Shown piece after piece: positions 37,514-47,277 of a DNA stretch of 64,000 nucleotides. The position numbers and the translations under genes are program-made. Below the pieces are notes generated by a model. The model did not search any database. It had not been told where the DNA came from and saw only the letters and a program-made list of their open reading frames with translations. Source of the DNA: Curvularia sp. ZM96 (taxonomy: Eukaryota > Ascomycota > Dothideomycetes > Pleosporales > Pleosporaceae); NCBI GenBank assembly GCA_022457065.1, contig JAJGBQ010000004.1, positions 3,534,001 through 3,598,000 of the forward strand, written 5' to 3'. The number at the start of each line of letters is the position of its first letter. Positions within the stretch are counted from its first letter, which is position 1.

Positions 37514-38529
37514 CTATTCGTACGTATTTTCATACGGATCGGCATCGTCGATATCGTCGTCCTCGCCGTTATCAAAGTACTGCTCAGCATTGTAATCGTC
37601 ATCTGACTCTTCCGAGTCCGTAGACGCAGCAGACCAGTTATCTTCCTCGTCAACGGCATCCGGCTTGTCTTCGTCTGCGTCTTCTTCGTCCTCGTCGCCC
37701 TCTTCGTCACCTTCTTCTTCGGCGCGGGCTTCGGCCTCGTTGGTGCGCAGTTGCTCGGATCGGATAAGTCGCTCGATTTGGGATTCGGCGTTGACTTTGG
37801 TGACGCCGAGGGTCCTGCGCTTCTTGCTCGTGTTGCCGTCGGCGCGTGTTCCGTCTAGTGTCGGCCGGAGCTCAGCGGGGAAAAGGTCAACGACTGTGGT
37901 TTGTTAGGACTTATCCCCCTATAAGCGTGTCTAGCTGCTCCATCAACTCACCGTATGGCCGAGCGTCTAGCTTGGGAAGTCTCCTCCGCACTTTGAGGTA
38001 CTTGGCAGAGTATGTCTGGTTTCCGGTAAAAGGGTCGAACAGGGAGGCCTCGGTGGGCGCAGGTTCGTTGGCTTTCCTCTTGAGGCCGTTCTTCATGCCG
38101 TCGTTGAGGATGGTGTAGAATGGTCCCTCGTGTATGCGGTCGCGCACTGCGAGATGGTGCCGGACTATGCCCAACTCGTCGTCGGTTGGCGGAGGCGCCT
38201 GTGGAGGAGGAGCATCCTGTTCATGTCTCAGCGGGTGGTTCCAAAGGCGTTCTCTAGACGCAGGTAGAAGCAGCGCATCGCGATGCGCCGAACTCGTGAT
38301 ACTCTTCTGGATTGCGCAGAGAGAAACAGCTACACAGGCGATGGCGCGCAACACATGGACAGGGAGATCTCACAGGAAAGCGCTCGGCAGGCCCTCTCTG
38401 AATGTCGAGGCCAGTCAGATCCCAGTTAAGCTCTGTGCCGGCAATGGTTACTGTCCCTCGCGCGGGATTGAAAGCCCCCCCGCGCCCACCTCGCGCGCCG
38501 CCCCGTCCTCCTCTTGCTGCAGGTGGCAT
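37514..38529 (-). CDS. RPC31: RNA polymerase III subunit RPC31 (RPC7 family)
   Basis: Exons 38529-38374, 38306-37952 and 37893-37514 with introns of 67 and 58 nt give 296 residues. The start is the glycine/arginine-rich MPPAARGGRGGARGGRGGAF that many fungal RPC31 proteins carry, followed by LNWDLTGLDIQRGPAERFP. The middle has TDDELGIVRHHLAVRDRIHEGPFYTI, the conserved RPC31 core, then KLDARPYVVDLFPAELRPTLDG. The last third is very acidic (EEEGDEEGDEDEEDADEDK and DSEESDDDY), as expected. RPC31 belongs to the RPC82/34/31 subcomplex that helps Pol III initiate on tRNA and 5S genes. The second intron is certain. The first acceptor (38307) is the best in-frame choice, but about 40 residues after it (KSITSSAHRD...) look non-conserved, so that boundary may be off. 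Confidence 0.85.
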
Positions 38530-38941
38530 CCTTTACTAACAGTCTTTTACAATATATACCGGGGCTGCGTGATACTTGCGTCGCGACTATGAGTGGGTGC
38601 GGTGTCGTCGAGATAAGGATTGAATCAAGTTGCCGAGTCAGAAATTATTTCGGTGCAGCTCGAGCCGCGGCCTGCTAGTTACGTTCCGTTCCCTAGGGCT
38701 GAGAGTGGGGTCCAGCTGCGAGCTTACATGCCCCGCCACCCTACGCCCCCAGTTATTGAGGCTCCAGGGAACGCGTGCACTCGACTTCGTGCGCGCAATC
38801 ACATGAGCAGAAGCTAGAACCTTCCTTTTCACCCTACCTACCTGTCTCGTTTTAGACTAGATATGTCATAAACTTTCGGGAACGTCGATATCCCAGCTGG
38901 CATCCTCCCTCTCTCTCCAGCCCGTCGCCCAGAGCTCAAAC
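38530..38941. promoter_or_regulatory. Short divergent promoter RPC31 / HSM3
   Basis: 412 bp between the two start codons; the genes read away from each other and must share this control region. No specific site identified. Confidence 0.6.
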
Positions 38942-40801
38942 ATGGCATCCACAGCAGTCTTCGGTGAGCTCTCAGATCACCTGCAAAAGGTCGACCAAGA
39001 CCCTACCTGCTCGCTGGATACAGACCTACTCGAGCAGTGTGAGCTGTCCACAAACACTCCCGAATACAGAAATCACGTTTGGAAGGAGACAAGACCACTT
39101 TTTCTGCAAATCGCTGCCTTGCTACCTAAACTGCAACAGGATCCATCGCCACTTGTCCATTTTGTCATCAAGTTAGCTGGTCCATATCGATTCGAAGACA
39201 TCAAAGATATCGACTTCGAGATTGGCTTGGATCTACAAGCTACCCCATTCCACAGTCTCCTTCTTACACTGCTTGAGAAGGCCACTGCGAGTAGCCCAGA
39301 CGCTCAAGCACTTGCCAACCGTCCAACAGTAATATCAGCCATAGTACGCCTGTGGCTATGTACTCAGGACGCGGGGGTCGCAACACAGGCTGAAGACCTT
39401 CTCACCTTACTACTGGAGGTGTCCAAGAACGAGCCTGTGGCCATCGACGGCAATTCATCATTGCACACATATGGCACTGGGCCTATATGGCGACGGCTTT
39501 TCAGCGATCGCGACATAAGTTCGCTTTACTACCACTACACCTCAGTGAAAGTACTCTCTGCACCACCGCTTCCATGGTTGAGCAAGCGCGACAAGACTAT
39601 CTCCCAGGCCAGACTACTGTCATGGCTACCACGCGTTGCTGCCATGGACTGGAATGCCGTGGTCTCTTCTTACGGTCTCGATGTGGAGCAAGACGTCGGC
39701 TTGAAGGAAGATCAAGGCTTACTCCACTATGCCGCACTCAAGATGGTCGACAAGGAAGATGATATGCTTATGCATATGTCGCTACTCCAGTTCTACAGCG
39801 CACTTCTGACCAAAGTCAAGACAAGGCCTCACCTTTCTCATTATGACTCGAGCCTCTCTTTGGACTTTCTCAAAAAGGAAGGCATTCACAAAGAACTTAT
39901 CGACTTTCACACTTCAGAAAACCCCAGTCTCGACCATTCCTTCCTGAGCACCCGGACCGCACAGTACATTAGCGACTACGCCTCGTGTTACCCTGAGAAC
40001 TTTGAGAACAGCGAAGAGATGCCGATCATTCGCGCCTACGTCCACCGCAACATTCGCAAGTGCGAAGCAAGCAATCTGAACATCATTGCCGCAATGCCGA
40101 GGTCGACACTAATCCCAAGAAGAGCCTCTGGGCTAGCTTGGGACGATTGTGTAATTGTAGATATGCCAATCACCAGAACAAACCAGGATGCTTTGAAAAC
40201 ACTGGCTACCATCTTCCACGGTCCGCCAAAGGAAGAAATCACCTTCCCACAGGTTGAAACCATCGGCTCTGATAGAAAACGTACACAGACAGAAGCAGTA
40301 TACGCACGTCTATTGACCGCTCTTTTCTGGAGCAAAAAGCCGACCATGTTCGCTGACATCACGACCCACATGGAGACGATTGCCATGAAGGAGAATGCCC
40401 TGGCTGCACTGACGCTCGTCGGCGCCTTGATAACCTCTACATGGTCAACAGAGCCCCTACCAGATGTTCCCGCCGACGACCCGACGTACGCCCGTCTCAA
40501 CTCCTTCCCCAAATCCGGTCTCGATCTCATTCTCGATCCAACCGTTAGCGGCGGTATATTTCCTTCCTTACTGAAGCCAGCTACCACCTTCTCCAACCTT
40601 GTTGGTGGCCGCGGTGACGCCGAGAATGCGGCTTACATAGTAGCAAGTGCAAAGTTTGAGGTCCTGAAGACGCTAGGAAGGAAGCTTGAAGAGGATGGCA
40701 GTAGACAGGATGTGCTTACTATGGTTAGGAGGAGAGTAGGCGAGGGTGTTTGGGGAGATAAGTCCAACGCAGGCAGCAGAATCGGAACGCTGGAGTTGTA
40801 A
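38942..40801 (+). CDS. HSM3: HSM3/PSMD5-like 26S proteasome base assembly chaperone
   Basis: Single exon, 619 residues. The pattern SPLVHFVIKLAGPYRF, then TPFHSLLLTLLEKATASSP, ANRPTVISAIVRLWLCTQDAGVATQAEDLLTLLL and later GTGPIWRRLFSDRDI matches the HSM3 N-terminal domain and PSMD5 layout: helical repeats with 'LWL...D.GVA..A...L..LL' followed by a WRRLF block. In yeast, Hsm3 binds the Rpt1 ATPase during assembly of the proteasome base and was first named for a mismatch-repair phenotype. The remainder is a continuous alpha-solenoid with a second half containing NALAALTLVGALITSTW and a Gly-rich end. ATG at 38942 is preceded by AAAC and begins the conserved frame. The family call is by pattern memory; confidence in a conserved protein is very high. 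Confidence 0.78.
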   Translation: MASTAVFGELSDHLQKVDQDPTCSLDTDLLEQCELSTNTPEYRNHVWKETRPLFLQIAALLPKLQQDPSPLVHFVIKLAGPYRFEDIKDIDFEIGLDLQATPFHSLLLTLLEKATASSPDAQALANRPTVISAIVRLWLCTQDAGVATQAEDLLTLLLEVSKNEPVAIDGNSSLHTYGTGPIWRRLFSDRDISSLYYHYTSVKVLSAPPLPWLSKRDKTISQARLLSWLPRVAAMDWNAVVSSYGLDVEQDVGLKEDQGLLHYAALKMVDKEDDMLMHMSLLQFYSALLTKVKTRPHLSHYDSSLSLDFLKKEGIHKELIDFHTSENPSLDHSFLSTRTAQYISDYASCYPENFENSEEMPIIRAYVHRNIRKCEASNLNIIAAMPRSTLIPRRASGLAWDDCVIVDMPITRTNQDALKTLATIFHGPPKEEITFPQVETIGSDRKRTQTEAVYARLLTALFWSKKPTMFADITTHMETIAMKENALAALTLVGALITSTWSTEPLPDVPADDPTYARLNSFPKSGLDLILDPTVSGGIFPSLLKPATTFSNLVGGRGDAENAAYIVASAKFEVLKTLGRKLEEDGSRQDVLTMVRRRVGEGVWGDKSNAGSRIGTLEL

Positions 40802-41068
40802 TGGGCCACTGCTTTTGCGGTACGACTCTTCGTTACCGTGTCTTCATGCCTGGACTAACACCTGTCAAGAACAAAGGACGTTGGACGTATTCCGCTACAA
40901 AACTCAAAATGATATGGATATCCAAAAAGAATCGGCATCAACTGGTGAGCTCTCTGTTTGCATGTCCTCTCGTCATCAACCACTCTGCAGTCAACCGCAA
41001 AACAAGACGAAGCAAAAAGATCACAAGAAAAAAAGAACCTGGGGTATCTGGCGAAGCCAGACGAATGC
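40802..41068. other. 3' flank of HSM3
   Basis: Short spacer between HSM3 and the tRNA gene; no feature seen. Confidence 0.5.
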
Positions 41069-41167
41069 TGATGAGAGTGGGACTCGAACCCACGCCACTT
41101 TCGTGACCAGGAATATGATGTTAAGATAACCTTAACCTGGCGCCATAACCAACTCGGCCATCTCACC
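41069..41167 (-). tRNA. tRNA-Leu(AAG), with 17-nt intron
   Basis: On the minus strand the gene runs from 41167 (5' GGTGAGA) to 41069 (discriminator A; CCA not encoded). All arms fold: acceptor stem GGTGAGA with TCTCATC (one G-T pair), D arm GCC...GGC, anticodon stem CCAGG/CCTGG, a long variable arm CAC-GAAA-GTG as required for a type II leucine tRNA, and T arm GTGGG-TTCGAGT-CCCAC. The anticodon at positions 34-36 is AAG. A 17-nt intron sits after position 37, the usual place. Its CTTAAC pairs with GTTAAG around the anticodon, forming the anticodon-intron helix recognised by the splicing endonuclease. Confidence 0.95.
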
Positions 41168-41716
41168 AATGTTTTGGTACTTCGATGACTAATCGTGGAT
41201 TTGAAACACTATTATACTCAGCATTCGAGAGGAAATTAGAACGTGTAGTGGAGAGATGTGTGTTTTCTCTGCCAATATTGAGTCTGGGTGCGGGTGAAGT
41301 GCGGGAAGCTAGAGTTTTTTTTTCACGGGTGGGGTGTGGGCCTAGTCGGAAAAAAATATTGGTGTGAACGACCATCGAACAGTGCGGGATGTGATGAACA
41401 CGAAAAGTTTTATGTTAAGGATTAATGGATTATCATATTAACTATTGTGTAAATGCCATGATTAAGTCGTTCTAACGAATTGAAGAAGGAGTCTTTCCTT
41501 GCGCAGTCAACTTGCACTGACCCAAAGCGTTGGGAACGGCAGAGACATGAGAAAGGATAGCGTGAACGCCTCCTGGCAGATTAAAGTCGTGCTAAGACAT
41601 TAAGGGAGTAAACATTACTAATTGCGTTGTCGTAGCAGAACCAGGCTACATTGTGCATGGAAAAGATCAGTAGGCTGGCGGGTACCGTCGTCAAGGCTGG
41701 ATCCAACAAGATGCAA
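41168..41716. other. Intergenic, AT-rich
   Basis: Upstream of the tRNA gene and 3' of the PAQR gene. No gene supported. Confidence 0.5.
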
Positions 41717-42752
41717 TCACCATTTGCAGCGCTGGTTCGCGTAATTCCACTCAAAAGCGCTCATGATGCCGTAATAATGAGCTACTGCGCCTAGAACGAC
41801 AGCAACATGGAAGATCTGGTGCGATGCACCACAAATGTCGTATCGTTTGGGTTTCCAAGATTCGGGGAAATGCGCCTGCGATCGATGTCAATATGAGCAA
41901 TCACAGGCTTTACGATGGGAGTGCAACAACTTACCGCATAGAACCCAACGCCGATCAATATCAAAACGCCTTCCAGGAAATAGTAACGTAGCCCCGATTG
42001 CTGATCCAACTGGCTGTATGGAAAGATGCTAGCGGCATGGATAATTGGCGCAAAAGCAGACAACCCCATGGCCACAAAAACCGACAACCGTAACGACTTC
42101 CACTTCGGCTCTTGAAGGCCAGGGTTCAGAACAATAGTCGCCGCCAATGCCCCAAGCGTAACGATCTGACCCAAAAAAGTGCTTGTTAGTAGTCGAATTT
42201 TGCTACTGTCATTCTCTATCAACATACCATAGTCCAATACAGCTTCTGTAGATTCGGCTCGCAGTAAAACGCAAAGTAGATACCCGGCACAAACGACCCC
42301 ACGATTTGCACCACGATAGCCACATAGTCGAGGCGAACCCAGAGGCTCGCAAACAGCTGCGAATGGCATATGAGCGTGTGGTACGCAGCAGAAGTGCCGA
42401 AGCAGATGACGCACGTCGTCAGGAAAATGCGGAACATGAGTTCGTCTTTCCATGACGCGTGGGGAAAGCGCTCTGCGAAGCTGTGGCTGAAGGAGTGGCT
42501 GCCCAGGAGACTGAGTAGTGCGGGGATGAGGTGTGAGTAGATGTTGATGGTTTCATTATGGATATAGGCAAGACTTTGGATGCAGAGTCGAATGGATTTT
42601 GTGACGGGGCGGTAGGCGGTTTGGATGTAGGTGTTGTGAGCGTACCATGGTGGTACTTCATCGCTCGTGTAGAGCTTTGGTGCTGTGAAGGGGAAAACTG
42701 GTCCTAAAGTATGCTTTTGGGATGCGTCCCGAGAGTCCTGATGAGAAGTCAT
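41717..42752 (-). CDS. PAQR / hemolysin-III family seven-pass receptor
   Basis: Exons 42752-42228, 42165-41935 and 41875-41717 (introns 62 and 59 nt, all phase 0) give 304 residues. The family order is complete: cytosolic N-terminus ending VPPWYAHN, SLAYIHNETINIYSHLIPALL (first helix with the conserved E-x2-N-I-x-S/T-H), FGTSAAYHTLICHS (H after SxxxH), WVRLDYVAIVVQIVGSFVPGIYFAFYCEP, and near the end ASHQIFHVAVVLGAVAHYYG, the HQxFH pair. The three conserved His positions form the zinc site of adiponectin receptors, which act as ceramidase-like enzymes; yeast Izh proteins of this family affect zinc and sterol homeostasis. ATG at 42752 was chosen as the only ATG giving a normal short N-terminus. 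Clear family, substrate inferred. Confidence 0.93.
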
Positions 42753-43752
42753 GATTAAATCGTAGTGTTTGGTGCGATTCCGGGGATCCGCGTCGTAAAA
42801 AGAGCGTTGCGCAAAACAATAACGATGGGTATTAAGAAGACTTAGTAACGTCTCCAGCCACAAGACCTCTAATCGGCCTTGTATTGGATTTGGCAGAGAC
42901 ACCAGTCGCTTTGCGCACCCCAAAAGCAAAGGAACAAGATGAAAACCCGAGAACAAGTTTTCGCAAAGACCCTGCGCTGACTACAAAGCATATGGTCGCA
43001 TCAGGTGGGTTGCTGGGGCGGGACAATTTCGGCACGAAATTGCTTCGATTCCGAAAAGGGGGGCTTGTAACTGTAAGCAATGACGCAAGGACCATGGGGA
43101 TCTCAAAACCAACGGTCGATCGTCCGTGAACGGTAGACATTCAGGTACATGACTTGTGTTGGATTGTGATACTTCCAAACTTACTGGTAATTTGTTCGCC
43201 CACTGTGCTGAGTCTGTCTCGATGAGCAACCAGATAGCTGGGTGGTTTACAAAGAATCATTAGGGCTGTCTTCAGGTCAGTCGTAAAGACCCCTCTAACG
43301 ACGCTTTTAAAATCACATCCTGTCCGAGCATAGCTGCGTCGTGTACTGTCAAGACGTAGGCGAGGCGGAAGGATGGAGTAAAGAAGTAGTGGTTGTAGAC
43401 AGCAGGAGGAAAGTACCCTTGTACACATAAAGTCTGCTAGGGGCGGAAATAAAACACCATATTTGCGCCACAGTCTTTAAATGTCAGACTATCATCTCCA
43501 GCCTTTATTCGCTCTACGATGAATGGTTGTTCTTCCGTACAACACAGGATGATTATTTCCTTCTCACTGCCAAACTAACACAGTTCCTAGACGTTGCAAC
43601 CTTCTTCTTCCACAAAAGGATGGAAACTATAACAGTGTAGAGAGTTAAAGAACAACGGCTGGCTCTTCTCGATGATATCTAACCAAACCAGAAGAGGATT
43701 TGATGAGAACCTGGATAAAACATTGAAGAGCCTCAGGGTGAAGACACACATC
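42753..43752. other. Intergenic, PAQR promoter side
   Basis: About 1 kb with no supported gene, ending at a MITE. Confidence 0.5.
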
Positions 43753-43920
43753 TAGGCTGGCAAATGGGTAGGGTTGGGTTGGGCTGGGTTCTGCTTATAT
43801 AAGACCCAACCCAACCCTACCCACGCCCTGTGCGACCCTACCCTACCCTACCCAAGGCCCGTGCACTACCTACCCTACCCTACCCAAGGGTTGGGTAGGG
43901 GGTACTCATTTGCCAGCCTA
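43753..43920. mobile_element. Complete 168-bp hAT-like MITE
   Basis: The left end TAGGCTGGCAAATGGGTA (43753-43770) and the reverse complement of the right end (43903-43920) match at 17 of 18 positions. Both ends are flanked by the same 8 bases, CACACATC, at 43745-43752 and 43921-43928: a perfect 8-bp target-site duplication, the hallmark of hAT-superfamily elements. Inside, an 18-bp perfect inverted repeat (43766-43783 with 43805-43822, GGGTAGGGTTGGGTTGGG type) makes a long foldback, followed by blocks of CCTACCCTACC. It has no coding capacity and must have been moved by a transposase encoded elsewhere. Confidence 0.85.
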
Positions 43921-44484
43921 CACACATCCCTTGACGGAGGGGCATCGAGGTTGTGTCGCCTATTTCTCTGCAAATATATATCGAGTGTAGCGTTCTGAGG
44001 CGTTTTTATAATGGTTCATAATGGGTTACACGATGGCCTCGATGGATTTCAGCGCTTCATAGTCTACTATAGAGTGATTGGCATTGGGTATCACCTATTT
44101 TGACTAACCGATCGGCTCCCTAGGCCTGGTGCTTCAGGGGTAGATGACATGAGCGGTCGTAGTGGTCGAGCCTTTAACACGATCTCCTCGCCGGTTGAAG
44201 CTCATGGCTACAGTAGCAATGCATGATTGGGACCGAAGCTTAAGATAACTCCTTAGAAAAACAAAAGAACTGTTCACTGCCCATGTCTCTTTCTCACACC
44301 ATTGCTGAACAACACGAACCAATCAACTCTCATTTAAAATTACCCGTCTTGGAGCCGTTGCCTTTCAGTCTCAGCGGAATACTAGTGAACAGTACTTGTG
44401 ACACGCTAAGCATAGTAATGCATCACGAAAAAGAGCACATGTTACTTGCAACCCTCATCAAGGCTATAAAGCTGACTACATATC
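43921..44484. other. Intergenic between two MITE copies
   Basis: No gene supported; flanked by a complete and a truncated element. Confidence 0.5.
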
Positions 44485-44620
44485 TAGGCTGGCAAATGGG
44501 TATAGGACACCCATCATGGGTATAGGGTAAGGCTGGGTTGCTGGGTAGGTGGGTAGGGGCAGGGTAAGGCTAAGCAGGTAGATAAGCCTAGGGTAAGGCT
44601 AGGTTGCTTGGTAGGTAGGA
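44485..44620. mobile_element. Truncated or diverged second copy of the MITE
   Basis: The identical 18-base left end TAGGCTGGCAAATGGGTA recurs at 44485-44502, again preceded by ATC, and is followed by GGGTAGG/GGTAAGGCT-rich sequence like the interior of the complete copy. No matching right end is found downstream, so the copy is truncated or its right part has diverged. The right limit is approximate. Confidence 0.6.
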
Positions 44621-45411
44621 CGAGCTGCACACTGCCCCTGGCCTCCCTCCGCCGCTTGCATGCACTTGATCGCAGTGCCACATTTCACGTCAGTTCTTCC
44701 CTGGGCTTGTCTTACTGCGTCAATAGAAGGCGCTAAGCTTGAACTGGACGAAAGCTTGAATGATTGGCGCTCGAGGGGGCTTCATCTGCGGTCCCGTAGT
44801 CGCCTTAGGAAGAAGCGTCGTCCGCCACGGCGCCGTTAATTATTGGACGTAGTAGCGCAAATCTGCAACCACGTGTGGTTGTACGGCACGCCATGGGCCG
44901 CGCTCGACCTACGCTGCCACACCAGGACCAGAGGCAAGCCACGATAAGCCTGCTGGCGATGATCCTCACCGGGATTCCCGACCAGGCCCAGCTAATTCCC
45001 GTGCCTGCTAGAGGGGTCTATATACCACACCACACACACACTTTCTCACACATCCACCGCCCTAGAAACAAAATATGATTTGTTTGAAGGCCGGACCACT
45101 GTGTGATGATACGCTACGCTACCACATGGCGGGCCTAAACATGCATGCACCCACATGCGCCCCCCGGACCAATAAGACGAACGAAGAATCATGAAATCCT
45201 GCAACTGGTTACCTTCGAGTTGAGAAAATACATAAAGTGATAAGGCACTCGCTCATCAAACACATAGCAGCACTTTACAAGAGAACACTTCACTGCATTC
45301 CGCCATTATACATTTAATGCCCTTCCAGTTCAATCATTTCCATGTGCGTACTCCTACTATCCTCGGTGCTGCGTACTAACTCACGAATAGAGCAAGTCTC
45401 GCGACCTCGCC
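44621..45411. other. Intergenic, upstream of the small membrane protein gene
   Basis: Mostly no gene. 45344-45390 is a likely intron in the leader of the next gene (donor GTGCGT, branch TACTAAC, acceptor AATAG). Confidence 0.45.
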
Positions 45412-45669
45412 ATGCCCATCCTCCGCAGAAGCAAGCGCAATCAAAAAGCCACCAAACCAACTATCCTACCCACTCATAACCATCTACCACCAACCAAGCA
45501 CAAGCAAGGGCTTCCGGGCCATCCTGGCTGGCGACTTAACGGCAGGGCTGCTCCCATTATGCAAAACCGCGTCAAAACATTTTGGCTTCTTTGCTTGAGC
45601 GCAGGAAGTCAGTTCGGCCTCTTTGTTCTTGCCTGCATCACCCTCGTCTACTATGTGAAAAGTACCTAG
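45412..45669 (+). CDS. Small single-pass membrane protein, paralogue A
   Basis: 85 residues from ATG 45412. The first half is very basic (MPILRRSKRNQKATK). The C-terminal part has one hydrophobic segment, SQFGLFVLACITLVYYVKST, ending three residues after the membrane span. The same segment (SQFGLFVIAGITLVYYVKS) ends paralogue B at 47.1 kb. Both genes carry a leader intron at the same place relative to the ATG, with similar donors and branch sites, showing that they are duplicates. Here an upstream ATG at 45317 would also be in frame through the intron and extend the protein by 16 residues, but in paralogue B the corresponding frame is closed, so the shorter form is preferred. Topology N-basic/C-terminal anchor suggests a tail-anchored protein. 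Family and function are not recognised. Confidence 0.6.
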   Translation: MPILRRSKRNQKATKPTILPTHNHLPPTKHKQGLPGHPGWRLNGRAAPIMQNRVKTFWLLCLSAGSQFGLFVLACITLVYYVKST

Positions 45670-46250
45670 ATGCGCAAGTCACTATCACTTCAAGTTATAG
45701 ATTGCAATAGAGGTACACTTAAATCCTGACTCCCATGAGGAGAATCTTTAACTAAGCTAACAACATTAGGTCGGAGTTCGAACAAAAAGAACCCTTCAAA
45801 GCAGCTGCTGACACTTACCGGCGCGTAAACATCAAGTGTCAGGATATGTTCTAAGAGATCATGGGATGAAAGGTCGAGTCAAACAGGAATATAGAACTTC
45901 AAGTGAGCATCCATCATTACTGTATACATACTACCCATGTATGAGAGTAATGAGCCAATGCATAACTTCCTGCTCATGTTCAGTCTGAATCAAAAGTTTT
46001 TGATACAAAAGTGCTGTGGCAAACAAACCTAAGCTTGACTTCGCAGGGAGAAGCGTTTCAATACCGAGATCAGTTACCTTCCGTACCAATAAAGATGTGG
46101 CCTTTAGATTAAACTACACCCATACTGGTCTATTCAGAGTCCTGTCGAGTAAAAGCTACTTAGCGGACCTAGTATCTCAAATACTTCACTTGAAGACTAT
46201 CCATTGTAAGGCACCAGCAAAAAAAGTAACTACACCACCTACCTTTATAC
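45670..46250. other. Intergenic
   Basis: 3' flank of paralogue A. A GGAGTTCGAACAA block near 45775 recurs near 47372 after paralogue B, extending the duplication beyond the coding region. Confidence 0.5.
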
Positions 46251-46469
46251 ATGTCGGTGCTTTTTCCTTACAACATGATTGGACACTTCATCAGGGGCAA
46301 AAAGTCCAAACCGCAACCGGAGCTGAGGACCCTCACCCCTTCACTCCAAGTCTCAAGGAAAGAAGAGCCCTGCCAAGCATGGGGATGTTACGCGTTTGGA
46401 CTATGGATTTGCTGTTTCCGTTGGAATAGTCGTTCCGCGCCCAATCAAAGGAAGTCACGTCGCCGTTAA
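46251..46469 (+). CDS. Possible small Cys/Trp-rich protein between the paralogues
   Basis: 72-codon frame from ATG 46251, with a second in-frame ATG at 46275. It encodes a basic N-terminus (RGKKSKPQPE) and a short hydrophobic stretch QAWGCYAFGLWICCFRW, then a basic end. The layout (basic front, single hydrophobic patch with FGLx) loosely recalls the flanking paralogues and could be a decayed third copy. There is no clear leader intron or conserved motif, and an overlapping frame is equally open. Low confidence as a gene. Confidence 0.25.
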   Translation: MSVLFPYNMIGHFIRGKKSKPQPELRTLTPSLQVSRKEEPCQAWGCYAFGLWICCFRWNSRSAPNQRKSRRR

Positions 46470-47100
46470 GCGAAGGGACCGACAACGACGCGGTGGCTCA
46501 GGGACAGAAGGTGGTTGACATAGCCACATGATGCTTCACGTGCGGATTCAGTGATATGTTTTCTGCCTTGCGAAGTCGGCTTCATATCGCTTTGTCGCTG
46601 GATAGCTATTATCCGTTTCTGAACCCAGCCATATATTACTAACAGTGCCCGACAGCTGATAATATCGCTGTCCAAATCCGACAAATAGTTCTTACAGAGA
46701 TTCTCCACGATGTAAATGGGTGTAGGAAGCAGCGCTTGAAGTCGTTGTCGCCTAAGTTAGTCTAAGTAGTTACACTTGCAGGTGGCGAAAGCGACAATCG
46801 GTATAGCGCCAGGGACGCTCCGCGAAACAGTAGGACTAGTGTCCCAAACTTTGAGCTTCCGCCCACCCACCCTATTCGGGACGAAGAACTACATAAGGGT
46901 AATACTTGGGGTCAAAGAAGTTCACAAAACTTCTACATCAAAACATCTCACTGAACTTCAACTACATTCTCGCTGGCACACGCTTGACGTTCTTGCTGCT
47001 CAATTTTCTCCATGTATGTACTCCTATCGCCCTGGAACCAGTCTTTATGTTGATTTGTGCGCTAACACACGACTACAGGTCAAGTATCGTTGTCGCCACC
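46470..47100. other. Intergenic with leader intron of paralogue B
   Basis: A probable leader intron precedes the ATG at 47101: donor GTATGT directly after CTCCAT (near 47015), branch GCTAACAC and acceptor CTACAG (about 47079). It mirrors paralogue A. Confidence 0.45.
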
Positions 47101-47277
47101 ATGTCGTCTTGGTTCAGACACAAACCAAGACCAATCCTCCCCATTCACTACTGCTCGGGCGCCCCCGACCGGGACTGGGCTTTCCTGAATGCAGCAAGCC
47201 AATTCGGCCTCTTCGTTATTGCGGGCATCACCCTCGTATACTATGTGAAGAGTGTTGGAAAACCAGGAATACAATGA
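47101..47277 (+). CDS. Small single-pass membrane protein, paralogue B
   Basis: 58 residues starting MSSWFRHKPRPILP, with an optimal CACC-ATG context. The hydrophobic segment SQFGLFVIAGITLVYYVKS spans about residues 33-51 and is followed by VGKPGIQ. It is the shorter relative of the protein at 45412, with 16 of 19 residues identical to or conservative with it in the membrane segment, but diverged N-termini. The leader intron is described under the preceding interval. A possible 3'-UTR intron (GTATGT near 47300, acceptor TTATAG near 47360) is followed by the shared GGAGTTCGAACAA block. The size and single C-terminal span would fit a subunit of a mitochondrial or ER complex, but I recognise no such family. 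Confidence 0.6.
   Translation: MSSWFRHKPRPILPIHYCSGAPDRDWAFLNAASQFGLFVIAGITLVYYVKSVGKPGIQ

Noticed and set aside
43800..43900. CCTACCC/CCCAACC blocks as interstitial telomere repeats
   Set aside because: The units are not the TTAGGG/CCCTAA telomere repeat of filamentous fungi, and they lie inside a terminal-inverted-repeat element with its own target duplication.
45075..45194. Short frame downstream of a TATATA box at 45019
   Set aside because: 39 codons, no conserved features; the TATA resemblance alone is not enough.
46016..46429. 137-codon plus-strand frame in the micro-gene island
   Set aside because: Does not begin at a supported ATG and overlaps a more plausible small frame; no family resemblance.
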